Shown piece by piece: positions 23,086 through 30,552 of a stretch of DNA of 64,000 nucleotides (position 1 is its first letter; every line of letters begins with the position of its first letter). The translations under genes and the position numbers were made by a program. Source of the DNA: Pachyseris speciosa (taxonomy: Eukaryota > Cnidaria > Anthozoa > Scleractinia > Pachyseridae). The notes below the pieces were generated by a model. It searched no databases, was not told the origin of the DNA, and saw only the letters and a list, made by a program, of their open reading frames with translations. Location of the stretch: NCBI GenBank assembly GCA_016490735.1, contig JAEMWC010000393.1, positions 86,001 to 150,000 on the forward strand, read 5' to 3'.

Positions 23086-26000
23086 GCCTAAGTCAGAAAA
23101 ATATTGGATCAGGTAGCCAGATGGTAAATGATCCGAGTCAAAAAATTATATATCCTAATAGTATAGACATGGAAAATAGAAATAGTATTTTCAAAGAATT
23201 ATTGAAAAGATTAGGCCGTATGGATGTTGGCGAGATGAGGCGATTAGTTAGTCTCGCTGATAACATCAAAAAGCAGAAGCCAATTCCAGCACCTCGCAAG
23301 AGTGTGAAGCAGATGGTTAAAGATTATGAAGACAACATAATTCTTCCACCACCACAATTTAGAGATAGACCAGTACCAGCACCAAGAACTAAAAAACTAG
23401 CCCCAATACCAGCACCAAGAACTAAAAAACTAGCCCCAATACCAGAACCAAGGACTAAGATAGAGCAAACAGATAAAGCTCTCAAAGGATACACCAAATC
23501 ATTTCAAATAGATATCAAAAATTACAAAGACCCGCTATTACAACTGCAAAACACAAGAAAGGCTGTAGCGTACCGTCTTGTAAGTTTACTAAAATCAATG
23601 AAAGGACTGAAATTCGTTGAAACACTAAAGGTAACATTCAGAAAAATGTCTGATGGTGAAATAATACATAAAACAGCCTTTTTCAACAGTCCACCTCAAA
23701 CAATTATAAATAATCTCCAGATCAGTGAATCACTTCAAGCGTCAAAACAAAATATATTAAATAAGATTGCAGTTTGGATTTCAGAAGGATCTGGCTGGGT
23801 TGTGGAATCAGTCGACAAGCATTTTCTAAATGTTGTAATATATCAGCCAATGAAAGGCTCATCATATATTAAACTACCCCCAGAATTAATGAATGCAATG
23901 AAGGGATTGATTAACATAAAGAATGATGACAATGAATGTTTCAGATGGTGTCATATCAGGCACTTGAATCCACAAGAGAAGAACCCTCAGAGAATAAAAA
24001 AATCTGATAGACAACATATTAATACGTTAGATTATTCGGGGGTTGAATTTCCAGTCACAACTAAACAGTATAACAAGATAGAAAAACAAAATAAGATCAA
24101 CATCAATGTATTTGGTTATGAAAACAAACAACCATATCCAATTTACGTTTCAAAAGAAAAGTATGAAGACTGTTTGAATCTTCTATTGATTACAGAAAAT
24201 GAAAACAAACACTACGTTTTAATCAAAGATTTCAACAGATTCATGCGCAACAAAACAAAGCACAATGAAAGAAAACACTTTTGCATGCACTGTCTACAAT
24301 GTTTCAGCTCAGAAAGAGTCTTGAATGATCATGTGGACAACTGCATACTGGTTAATGGCACACAAGCAATAAAGATGCCAAACAAAGACAATAATATTCT
24401 AAAATTCATCAACTTCCATAAACAACAGCAAGTACCATTTGTGATCTATGCTGATTTTGAGGCTTTAACTGAGAAAATACACGGTTGTCAACCCAACAAT
24501 GATAAATCATACACTGAAGCCTATCAGAAGCATACTGATTGTGGATATGGTTACAAGGTTGTTTGTTGTTATGATGATAAATACAGCAAGCCAATACAAA
24601 TATACAGGGGTGAAAAGGCTGTATACAAATTCATGGAAGCTATGTTAGAGGAAGTTAAATATTGCAAGAAGATTGTTAAAGAATTCAATAAACCATTGAA
24701 AATGACTGAGGATGATGAAGAGAAATTCCAAAAAGCCAAAGAATGTCACATTTGTGATAAAAAATACACTGAAAAGGATATCAGAGTACGAGATCACTGT
24801 CACATTACTGGCCAGTATAGAGGATCAGCTCATCAAGAATGTAACCTGAAACTTAGAGTCAATCCAGAAGAAGTGAAGATACCTGTTATATTTCACAATC
24901 TAAGAGGTTATGACAGTCATTTTATTATGCAGGAGATTGGAGCCATTGTCAAGAAACACACCTTCACAAATAAAAAAGGTGAAAACTGTCAAATGAACAT
25001 CAATGCTATCCCAAATAACATGGAGAAGTATATGGCTTTCATGCTTGGCAATCACTTGACCTTTCTTGATAGTTTCCAGTTCATGAGCTCTAGTTTGGAA
25101 AAACTTGTAGGCAATCTACCAAAAGAAGCCTTGAAATACACCTCACAAGAGTTCAAGGGAAAAGATCTTGATCTGATGGCACAGAAAGGTGTTTATCCTT
25201 ACGACTACATGGACAGTTTCGACAAATTCAATCACAAGCTGCCCTCAAAAGAAGAATTCTATAGCATACTGAGTGATACGCATATATCAGATGAAGACTA
25301 CACACATGCTCAGACTGTTTGGAATATATTCTCCTTAAACAACATGGGTGAGTATCATGATCTGTACCTTAAAACAGATGTACTCCTGTTGGCTGATGTA
25401 TTTGAGAACTTCAGAAGAACATGTCTTGAGTACTACAAACTGGATCCGTGTCACTACTTCACATCTCCTGGTTTGTCATGGGATGCAATGTTAAAGATGA
25501 CTGATATCAAACTGGAATTAATGACTGACATTGATATGTTCCAGTTCATTGAAAAGGGTATGAGAGGTGGTATCAGCTATATTGCAAATCGTTACGGTAA
25601 AGCTAATAATAAATACATGAAGAAGTATGATGAGAAGGCGCCCTCAAAGTACATTATGTATCTTGATGCTAATAATCTATACGGTTGGGCAATGAGTCAA
25701 TACCTTCCAACAGGCGGATTCAGATGGATGACTGAGAATAAAATAAATAATCTCAACCTGGCAAAGTATAGAGAAGACAGCAATAAGGGTTTGATTCTGG
25801 AAGTTGATCTGGAATACCCCCAGGAGTTGCATGATCTGCATAATGATTACCCGCTTGGACCAGAGAAGGTGAAAGTAACTGGAGGCATGCTTTCAGATTA
25901 CTGTAAAGACATAGCAGAGAAATACAATATATCGACTGGTTTGGTACATAAACTGATGCCAACATTAAGCAACAAAGAGAAGTATGTTCTGCATTACAGG

Positions 26001-26933
26001 AACCTCCAATTATACACAGACTTAGGTTTGAAGGTAACAAAAATCCACAGAGTGCTAGAGTTCAAACAATCACCTTGGCTGAGACAGTACATTGATTTCA
26101 ATACACAGAAAAGAACTAATGCCAAGAATGCTTTTGAGAAAGATTTCTTCAAGTTGATGAATAACTCAGTATTCGGCAAAACTATGGAAAATCTCAGAAA
26201 GAGAGTAGATGTCAGATTGGTGACTGATGAGAAGAAGCTATTGAAATTAGCCAGTAAACCAACTTATGTTAGCAGTAAGATATTCAATGAAAATCTGGTA
26301 GCAGTGCATAAGATAAAAGAAACACTAACTCTAAACAGGCCGGCATATGTAGGAATGTGTATTCTTGATCTCAGTAAGACACTTATGTACGATTTCCATT
26401 ACAACTACATTAAACAAAAGTACGGTAATAAGGCTAAGCTGCTCTTCACTGACACGGACAGTTTGACATATGAAATTGAAGCTGAAGATGTCTACAGGGA
26501 TTTCTGGAATGATAAAGATAAATTCGATAACAGTGACTATCCTGAAAGCTCGCCATTCTCCGATAAGACCAATAAGAAAGTGATTGGTAAGATGAAAGAT
26601 GAGGCTGCTGGAGTCCCAATATGTGAATTCGTAGGGCTGAGATCAAAGATGTATAGCTATATTAAAGATGATCAGAAAGGAGGAAAAACAGCAAAAGGAA
26701 TCAAAAAGAACACAATCAAAAATGAAATCAAGCATGAAAATTATAAAGACACTCTATTCAATGACAAACAAATGTATCATAAAATGAAAACAATCAGAAG
26801 TGAAAACCATCAATTAGGAAGCTATGAAATCAACAAAGTATCACTCAGCTGCTTCGATGATAAAAGATATTTATCAAAAGACGGAATCAACAGTTATGCT
26901 TATGGCCATCACAAAATAAATAGCCAGGAATAA
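23010..26933 (+). CDS. polB: Protein-primed family B DNA polymerase
   Basis: This 1307-residue protein would replicate the linear element from its ends. Visible motifs: exonuclease I D482-F-E484, exo II HNLRGYD (D635), exo III YLKTD (Y786, D790); polymerase motif A DANNLYG (D886), motif B NNSVFGKT (N1051 to G1056), motif C TDTD (D1148, D1150). A C2HC finger (C425, C428, H441, C445) precedes the exonuclease, and an endonuclease-VII-like His-Me finger (C579, C582, DHCH 595-598, H608, C611) sits between exo I and exo II. The N-terminus has four PxPxPR motifs (91-96, 121-126, 132-137, 143-148) in a disordered linker. Residues 1-25 are encoded in the TIR and identical to the start of the VLTF3-like protein. 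The ATG is the first after the TIR promoter. Length is typical for Polintons. Confidence 0.97.
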   Translation: MENEERNIRALEKPSQIRSGSQMVNGLSQKNIGSGSQMVNDPSQKIIYPNSIDMENRNSIFKELLKRLGRMDVGEMRRLVSLADNIKKQKPIPAPRKSVKQMVKDYEDNIILPPPQFRDRPVPAPRTKKLAPIPAPRTKKLAPIPEPRTKIEQTDKALKGYTKSFQIDIKNYKDPLLQLQNTRKAVAYRLVSLLKSMKGLKFVETLKVTFRKMSDGEIIHKTAFFNSPPQTIINNLQISESLQASKQNILNKIAVWISEGSGWVVESVDKHFLNVVIYQPMKGSSYIKLPPELMNAMKGLINIKNDDNECFRWCHIRHLNPQEKNPQRIKKSDRQHINTLDYSGVEFPVTTKQYNKIEKQNKININVFGYENKQPYPIYVSKEKYEDCLNLLLITENENKHYVLIKDFNRFMRNKTKHNERKHFCMHCLQCFSSERVLNDHVDNCILVNGTQAIKMPNKDNNILKFINFHKQQQVPFVIYADFEALTEKIHGCQPNNDKSYTEAYQKHTDCGYGYKVVCCYDDKYSKPIQIYRGEKAVYKFMEAMLEEVKYCKKIVKEFNKPLKMTEDDEEKFQKAKECHICDKKYTEKDIRVRDHCHITGQYRGSAHQECNLKLRVNPEEVKIPVIFHNLRGYDSHFIMQEIGAIVKKHTFTNKKGENCQMNINAIPNNMEKYMAFMLGNHLTFLDSFQFMSSSLEKLVGNLPKEALKYTSQEFKGKDLDLMAQKGVYPYDYMDSFDKFNHKLPSKEEFYSILSDTHISDEDYTHAQTVWNIFSLNNMGEYHDLYLKTDVLLLADVFENFRRTCLEYYKLDPCHYFTSPGLSWDAMLKMTDIKLELMTDIDMFQFIEKGMRGGISYIANRYGKANNKYMKKYDEKAPSKYIMYLDANNLYGWAMSQYLPTGGFRWMTENKINNLNLAKYREDSNKGLILEVDLEYPQELHDLHNDYPLGPEKVKVTGGMLSDYCKDIAEKYNISTGLVHKLMPTLSNKEKYVLHYRNLQLYTDLGLKVTKIHRVLEFKQSPWLRQYIDFNTQKRTNAKNAFEKDFFKLMNNSVFGKTMENLRKRVDVRLVTDEKKLLKLASKPTYVSSKIFNENLVAVHKIKETLTLNRPAYVGMCILDLSKTLMYDFHYNYIKQKYGNKAKLLFTDTDSLTYEIEAEDVYRDFWNDKDKFDNSDYPESSPFSDKTNKKVIGKMKDEAAGVPICEFVGLRSKMYSYIKDDQKGGKTAKGIKKNTIKNEIKHENYKDTLFNDKQMYHKMKTIRSENHQLGSYEINKVSLSCFDDKRYLSKDGINSYAYGHHKINSQE

Positions 26934-27007
26934 AAATATTCTTGGCTACCAAAATAGCAAATACAGTATAATACTGACCTCTATCACATATATAGGTTAG
27001 ATAAAAG
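26934..27007. other. Gap between convergent genes with an orphan late-type motif
   Basis: The 74-bp gap between the converging 3' ends of polB and the Bro-N gene holds TATCTAACC on the minus strand (about 26996-27004), followed by TATATATG and an immediate stop. So the promoter-like motif leads to no ORF. Confidence 0.5.
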
Positions 27008-27790
27008 TTAGTCTTTTCTTATACGTGATAAATACAATTTGCTTTCTTCCATGTGTTTGGTTATTTCAAAAATTAAATCTTCAAAACAATTGCTCATAAT
27101 GTATTTGCACTTGTTTTTCTCATACATTTGCTTCATACTTTTTTGTTTATCAGTCACTTGGTATACACCACTGGGACTTTTGAATTCAAGACATAGAGCA
27201 TTATATTCTTTTGTTGGATTCATTAACATTAAATCACATTGTCCGGACATATATCCTTTGTTGTAACTTTTGATTCTCATATTTGAGCTTATTTGATTCT
27301 CACCTAAGCCGGCTATCATTAATGCGTCTTCATATTTCTTTCTGATGAATGAAACAATCTTGCAGTGTAAATCATTTTCATTTTCAATCAATAGCATGTT
27401 ATTGTTTCTGTCATTGAACTGTTTTTGATATATTCGTTTTCTGACTAATGGTAAGACCTTTTTAGTAACCCAATGTTTAATTTCTTTGGCTTCTTGTTTT
27501 TTGGATGAGAATAAAAGTGAATGAAATCCTGTTTCATTTATAAAAAAACATTTGAAAGTTTTTTCGATTGCATCAGCGAAAATTGACTTTGTTTTGGAAT
27601 TTATGGACAGTTTGAAGTCCAATAAGATTTTATCTTCATAATCAACATGATCTCTGATTGCTCTTTGCGGATTTTTATAGTTGAGAATAATGGCTATATC
27701 TCTTCCTCTAAACCATATTTCGTTTTTATCATCGAGATAACAATCTATTGATACATCTAATTCTTTATTATCGTAGGAATATTTTTGCAT
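27008..27790 (-). CDS. Bro-N domain protein fused to a VRR-NUC/PD-(D/E)XK-like nuclease
   Basis: The 260-residue protein has two parts. Residues about 20-118 match the Bro-N domain (WFRGRDIA at 26-33, FINETGFHSLL at 83-93, then the EIKHWVTKKVLPLVR helix), a DNA-binding module of large DNA viruses and phages. Residues about 135-250 have the layout of a VRR-NUC type nuclease: SGQCD (D186), LEFKSP (E202, K204) and Q216. The combination suggests a DNA-processing role in replication or packaging; the exact target is unknown. The ATG follows TATCTAAC with a 9-nt gap. That motif contains the stop codon of the integrase gene upstream, so the two genes are tightly stacked. Confidence 0.8.
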   Translation of the reverse strand: MQKYSYDNKELDVSIDCYLDDKNEIWFRGRDIAIILNYKNPQRAIRDHVDYEDKILLDFKLSINSKTKSIFADAIEKTFKCFFINETGFHSLLFSSKKQEAKEIKHWVTKKVLPLVRKRIYQKQFNDRNNNMLLIENENDLHCKIVSFIRKKYEDALMIAGLGENQISSNMRIKSYNKGYMSGQCDLMLMNPTKEYNALCLEFKSPSGVYQVTDKQKSMKQMYEKNKCKYIMSNCFEDLIFEITKHMEESKLYLSRIRKD

Positions 27791-27806
27791 ACATGTATGT
27801 TAGATA
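27791..27806 (-). promoter_or_regulatory. TCTAA late-type element of the Bro-N gene
   Basis: TATCTAAC at 27799-27806 (minus strand), 9 nt before ATG. It overlaps the TAA of the integrase. Confidence 0.6.
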
Positions 27807-28762
27807 ATTTTCTTTAAATCCTTGATCGGTATCCAACTGTTAAATTCGTCACTATAACCCTTCCACTTCACCAAAGCTTGTTTCTTCTTGTAATCTCTGC
27901 GAATGACTTTATCAATGCGGAATACATCCTGTCTGGCTTTTAATAACTCAGGTTCATAAAAACTCCCTTCAATTTCTTCATCGTTGTGATCTTTTAGTTT
28001 GTATGTTATTGGATTAGTGTATTGGATTTTATCAACTATAAACACTTCTTCAGTCCAATTTGGCGTATAGCCCTTGTCGAACACAATCCGTTTATACTTG
28101 GATATTCGGACCTTATCACCTATTTTAAATTTTAGTTTCTGTTTTAATGGCTCCATATCACCATACAAATTGAAGTAAACAGTTCCTTCGTTCCTCTTAT
28201 CAGATGCTTCAACGGGTGTCATCTTTGTGCTTGAATGTTTGGTATTATTATACTGTTTCACTAATTTTGGTAACATGTCTAAATACTGTGTATTACCTTG
28301 AACAGTGAACTGCTTCCACATTTTGGATTTAATTGTCCTATTCCATCTCTCAACTACTGATGATTTCTCTTCATTCTCAGTTGAGTACATCTCTACACTA
28401 TGTTTCTCTAGCAAGTCCTTCAAGTGTTTGTTGTAAAACTCTTTTCCCTTGTCGACCCATAAATACTGTGGTTTTCTACCTTCCTTGAATATTGATTTGA
28501 ATGCTTCAGTGACAGATTCACCTTTCTTATCCTTCAATGGGACAATCCAACCATATTTGCTGAAGACATCAATAACCATAAGAAGATATCGATAACCTTT
28601 ATTCCATTTACTGAACTGTTGCATTTCAACTAGATCACTTGCCCATATTTCATCAATTTTATTTACAATCACACGCCGCCGAGTGAAATTTCGTTTTATG
28701 GGTGCATGTAATTCATCAGCTAGTTTTTCTTGCCAGTTTTCTTCACTCGACGGCTTTTTCCG
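27800..28762 (-). CDS. int: RVE (retrovirus-type) integrase with C-terminal chromodomain
   Basis: The catalytic core shows D in WASDLVEMQ, D in LWVDKGKEFYN and E in VVERWNRTIK, the D,D,E triad of RVE integrases. An SH3-like/beta segment follows, and a chromodomain ends the protein (from VFRIDKVI to WKGYSDEFNSWIP), probably for chromatin targeting. The integrase joins element ends to host DNA, giving the 6-bp duplication. No ATG exists in this frame before the core: the frame is open only from the stop at 28811-28813, and the first start-like codon is a GTG already inside conserved sequence. The upstream open part (ending in a basic stretch before the core) overlaps the end of the PLA2 ORF in the -1 frame. 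Expression therefore most likely uses the -1 frameshift signal at 28675-28768; splicing is possible but I see no good intron. Confidence 0.93.
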   Translation of the reverse strand, partial: RKKPSSEENWQEKLADELHAPIKRNFTRRRVIVNKIDEIWASDLVEMQQFSKWNKGYRYLLMVIDVFSKYGWIVPLKDKKGESVTEAFKSIFKEGRKPQYLWVDKGKEFYNKHLKDLLEKHSVEMYSTENEEKSSVVERWNRTIKSKMWKQFTVQGNTQYLDMLPKLVKQYNNTKHSSTKMTPVEASDKRNEGTVYFNLYGDMEPLKQKLKFKIGDKVRISKYKRIVFDKGYTPNWTEEVFIVDKIQYTNPITYKLKDHNDEEIEGSFYEPELLKARQDVFRIDKVIRRDYKKKQALVKWKGYSDEFNSWIPIKDLKKII

Positions 28763-28768
28763 TTTTTT
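28675..28768 (-). promoter_or_regulatory. Putative -1 ribosomal frameshift signal, PLA2 to integrase
   Basis: On the minus-strand transcript the heptamer A AAA AAC (28762-28768) lies in the PLA2 reading frame as TCA AAA AAC. Seven nt later comes a 13-bp stem: 5' arm 28754-28742 and 3' arm 28687-28675, with twelve Watson-Crick pairs and one G-U pair. The 54-nt loop contains the PLA2 stop codon. The heptamer, spacer and stem match the textbook arrangement. Confidence 0.75.
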
Positions 28769-29406
28769 GAAACACCAAGACCAAGTTTCTGTTTTTTGTC
28801 GATTAAGAATCTAGCTGTTTGACCCCATTTTGGCATCTCACCATATGGTATTTGATCTAGTGACTCGACCATTGTTCTATCACATTCACCTTTGTCTTTT
28901 TTCATATCATAACAAATATCATGATAAGCTGCTATTTCATCTACTTTATTGTAAGGTTGTACATTCCATTTCAAGACCTCACCTGTGTTTTTATCATACT
29001 CTAACTGTTTATCAAGGGGATTATAAGGTCCCATGTATTTATACTTTCCGGGTGTCCATCCACTTTTCGGTTTAGGAAGCTTGCCAATAACCTTATGAAT
29101 ATCAATAGCACCGCCATAATCTAATCCTTTGATATCTGTTTTGTAACGAATATTTGGTCTCACTTTTGTTGAGAGTTGTTTCAAAGCTTCTGACCCAACC
29201 TTTGTGATTGCAGGTTTTGCGAGGGAAAGTCCTTTGTCAATTAATTTCTTTTGCAGCTTTGGATTTCTCATTGCTTCAGAAGCATAATATCTACCCATTT
29301 CAACACCCTTCTTCGCTAAATAAGGGACTCCATGTTCTAAGAATCCTGTTAGCGCCATATCTGCGGCTGAATCTAGTATGCCCGCCCCTTCAGACGGGCT
29401 ATTCAG
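28720..29406 (-). CDS. Parvovirus VP1-type phospholipase A2-like protein
   Basis: The ORF has an ATG at 29358 (212 residues), but its frame is open upstream to 29406, where it meets the zinc-ribbon gene in a -1 relation. PLA2 features: a calcium-loop-like YMGPYNPLDK (Y108 to K117 from the ATG) and the catalytic HDICYD (H146, D147), as in the viral PLA2 fold of parvovirus capsid proteins, where it breaches endosomal membrane. The N-terminal helical part and the basic tail (KSRRVKKTGKK) look like virion-protein segments. Likely role: entry/membrane breaching from the capsid. It ends at TAG 28720, but the heptamer at 28762 may divert ribosomes into integrase. Confidence 0.85.
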   Translation of the reverse strand: MNSPSEGAGILDSAADMALTGFLEHGVPYLAKKGVEMGRYYASEAMRNPKLQKKLIDKGLSLAKPAITKVGSEALKQLSTKVRPNIRYKTDIKGLDYGGAIDIHKVIGKLPKPKSGWTPGKYKYMGPYNPLDKQLEYDKNTGEVLKWNVQPYNKVDEIAAYHDICYDMKKDKGECDRTMVESLDQIPYGEMPKWGQTARFLIDKKQKLGLGVSKNGKSRRVKKTGKKN

Positions 29407-29412
29407 TTTCCC
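29380..29412 (-). promoter_or_regulatory. Putative -1 ribosomal frameshift signal, zinc ribbon to PLA2
   Basis: G GGA AAC (29406-29412) lies in the zinc-ribbon frame (CGG GGA AAC) directly before its TGA stop. After a 6-nt spacer (29400-29405), positions 29399-29380 form an 8-bp GC-rich hairpin (GCCCGTCT/GGGCGGGC, two G-U pairs) with a GAAG loop. The heptamer type is that of MPMV/SRV gag-pro. The -1 frame is open into the PLA2 gene. Confidence 0.75.
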
Positions 29413-29561
29413 CGATTTCTGACAAATTTAGTCTTTGTGATTCCACATTCAGCACAAGTACATTTCATCACAGTTCGACCATTTTTAGTCTTTTGATATC
29501 TTTCACTTCCTGGCACACATTCAGTGACTTTCTTCTGTTTAACACAATATGATTTTACCAT
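29403..29561 (-). CDS. Small zinc-ribbon protein (DUF5679-like)
   Basis: The 52-residue ORF starts MVKSYCVKQKK, with a central KTKNGRTVMK and the pair CAECG, followed by KTKF. This resembles the small Polinton/viral zinc-ribbon proteins, although the first CxxC is CVKQ, so one expected cysteine is missing, and an extra C-x-C appears before CAECG. It is preceded by TATCTAAC with 12 nt to the ATG. It ends with TGA immediately after a G GGA AAC heptamer, so it is probably also made as the N-terminal part of a longer zinc ribbon-PLA2 product. The start was chosen because it is the first ATG after the promoter motif. Confidence 0.8.
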   Translation of the reverse strand: MVKSYCVKQKKVTECVPGSERYQKTKNGRTVMKCTCAECGITKTKFVRNRGN

Positions 29562-29580
29562 TATACATATTGGTTAGATA
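29562..29580 (-). promoter_or_regulatory. TCTAA late-type element of the zinc-ribbon/PLA2/integrase unit
   Basis: TATCTAACC on the minus strand, 12 nt from the ATG at 29561. It would serve three overlapping frames. Confidence 0.6.
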
Positions 29581-29590
29581 TTTTCTTTGT

Positions 29591-29746
29591 CTAGTAGTTA
29601 AATCGACATACATTTCCACTAAGTTTGTCGTAGAATACTGTTATATTATCCAAAGTGCATTTGATTACAACTCGCAAACCAATCAATCTATTGACAACTA
29701 TTATAACAAATATATTAACATCATCAATTATTTCGAATTCTATCAT
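29591..29746 (-). CDS. Small hypothetical protein, 51 aa
   Basis: An ATG at 29746 overlaps the stop of the protease half-copy (ATGA) and opens 51 codons to TAG at 29591. TATCTAAC lies 9 nt upstream, inside the last codons of the preceding gene, the same layout as the other interior genes. The protein has a hydrophobic segment (residues about 10-30, NIFVIIVVNRLIGLRVVI) that could be a membrane helix. I recognise no family. The promoter position and stop-start overlap are the main support. Confidence 0.5.
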   Translation of the reverse strand: MIEFEIIDDVNIFVIIVVNRLIGLRVVIKCTLDNITVFYDKLSGNVCRFNY

Positions 29747-30021
29747 ACTTTTATGTTAGATAGAAATTTATTAAATCTTTTATCATCAAATAATATTGTT
29801 AATATCATAGTACCTTCCTGGCGTTCTAAAAGGTAGTACAAACACCATTGTTTACTCAATAACGGATCTCTAATACGCATTGATTCATTGAAACAATTCT
29901 TTTTCTCCATTTGAGCAGGTATCTCCTGTCCTGATGGATCAAAGTATTCTTTCTCATTATAGCACGCGTAATATTTGCCGACTTTTATTATCCCACTGTT
30001 TTTGTTTAACTTAACAGACAT
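29743..30021 (-). CDS. Half-copy of the adenain-like protease, catalytic residues lost
   Basis: The 92-residue protein aligns with the C-terminal half of the protease next door: both contain WCLYYLLERQ(K/E)GT and an ACY/VCY...YFD block. In this copy the catalytic His position (GTHW) reads KYY and the nucleophile Cys position (LCGYWC) reads LSKQWC, so it should be inactive; the Asp of YFD is kept. The frame is intact from an ATG at 30021. There is no clear TCTAA element; ATGTAATGTATATGT precedes the start. It may be a decaying duplicate or a non-enzymatic partner of the protease. Confidence 0.75.
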   Translation of the reverse strand: MSVKLNKNSGIIKVGKYYACYNEKEYFDPSGQEIPAQMEKKNCFNESMRIRDPLLSKQWCLYYLLERQEGTMILTILFDDKRFNKFLSNIKV

Positions 30022-30030
30022 ACATATACA

Positions 30031-30552
30031 TTACATATTTTTGAAATAATTGATTATGAATCTATGATTGACTCTTGTGTCTGTGGGATTGAATTTTGCA
30101 TTATGAATGACTTTCAATATGGGGGTCCCTTTCTGTCTTTCCAATAAATAGTATAAACACCAATATCCACACAAGACTGAATCTCTTTCTTGTATCTCAT
30201 CTCCAGAGTATTCAAGTTGTTTTCCACTTGTGGCCATGTATTTCTGTACTTCTGTTGGCATCATTAAACCAAATGAGTCAAAGTATTCACAGTATCTATC
30301 ACCAATTCGATAACATACCCAGTGAGTACCAGGTCCAATCTTACTGTCGAGATTGACTATCCCACATTCATTGTTTTTGATTTGTCTAGGAAGATTGTCT
30401 CTTGAAAATACTCCTCTAAAATGTTTTATTCCAAGTTGTTTAACCCAATTGATTAAATCAAAGTTGGATAAGGGTTTGTTTACAAAATGGTTCCTAGTAT
30501 GGGGATTGAATTGAATGGACTGTTTTTGCCCAGTAGAAGTCCTTTTCCTTTG
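30031..30552 (-). CDS. Adenain/Ulp1-like cysteine protease
   Basis: The full domain is readable only if the frame is followed upstream of the first ATG (30264). His lies in GTHWVCY, Asp in EYFDSFGL and Cys in SVLCGYWC (codon 30169-30171), the order of adenovirus protease and Ulp1 enzymes. Function: maturation cleavage of capsid proteins. The conserved N-terminal part (from about 30480, LSNFDLINW) lies before any ATG, and the frame is open back to a stop upstream of the A11 tract of the pVI-like gene. It is thus reached by -1 shifting from that gene at 30552-30558. In adenovirus the protease is activated by the C-terminal peptide of pVI, so such a coupling makes biological sense. Confidence 0.88.
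   Translation of the reverse strand, partial: QRKRTSTGQKQSIQFNPHTRNHFVNKPLSNFDLINWVKQLGIKHFRGVFSRDNLPRQIKNNECGIVNLDSKIGPGTHWVCYRIGDRYCEYFDSFGLMMPTEVQKYMATSGKQLEYSGDEIQERDSVLCGYWCLYYLLERQKGTPILKVIHNAKFNPTDTRVNHRFIINYFKNM

Noticed and set aside
27800..28672. Integrase starting at the GTG at 28672
   Set aside because: GTG initiation is not expected here, and the open frame with integrase-like sequence continues upstream into the PLA2 overlap; a -1 entry explains this better.
28675..29412. Splicing as the explanation of the frame changes
   Set aside because: I see no convincing donor/acceptor pair that would restore frame, and canonical slippery heptamers sit at the junctions; not excluded without RNA data.
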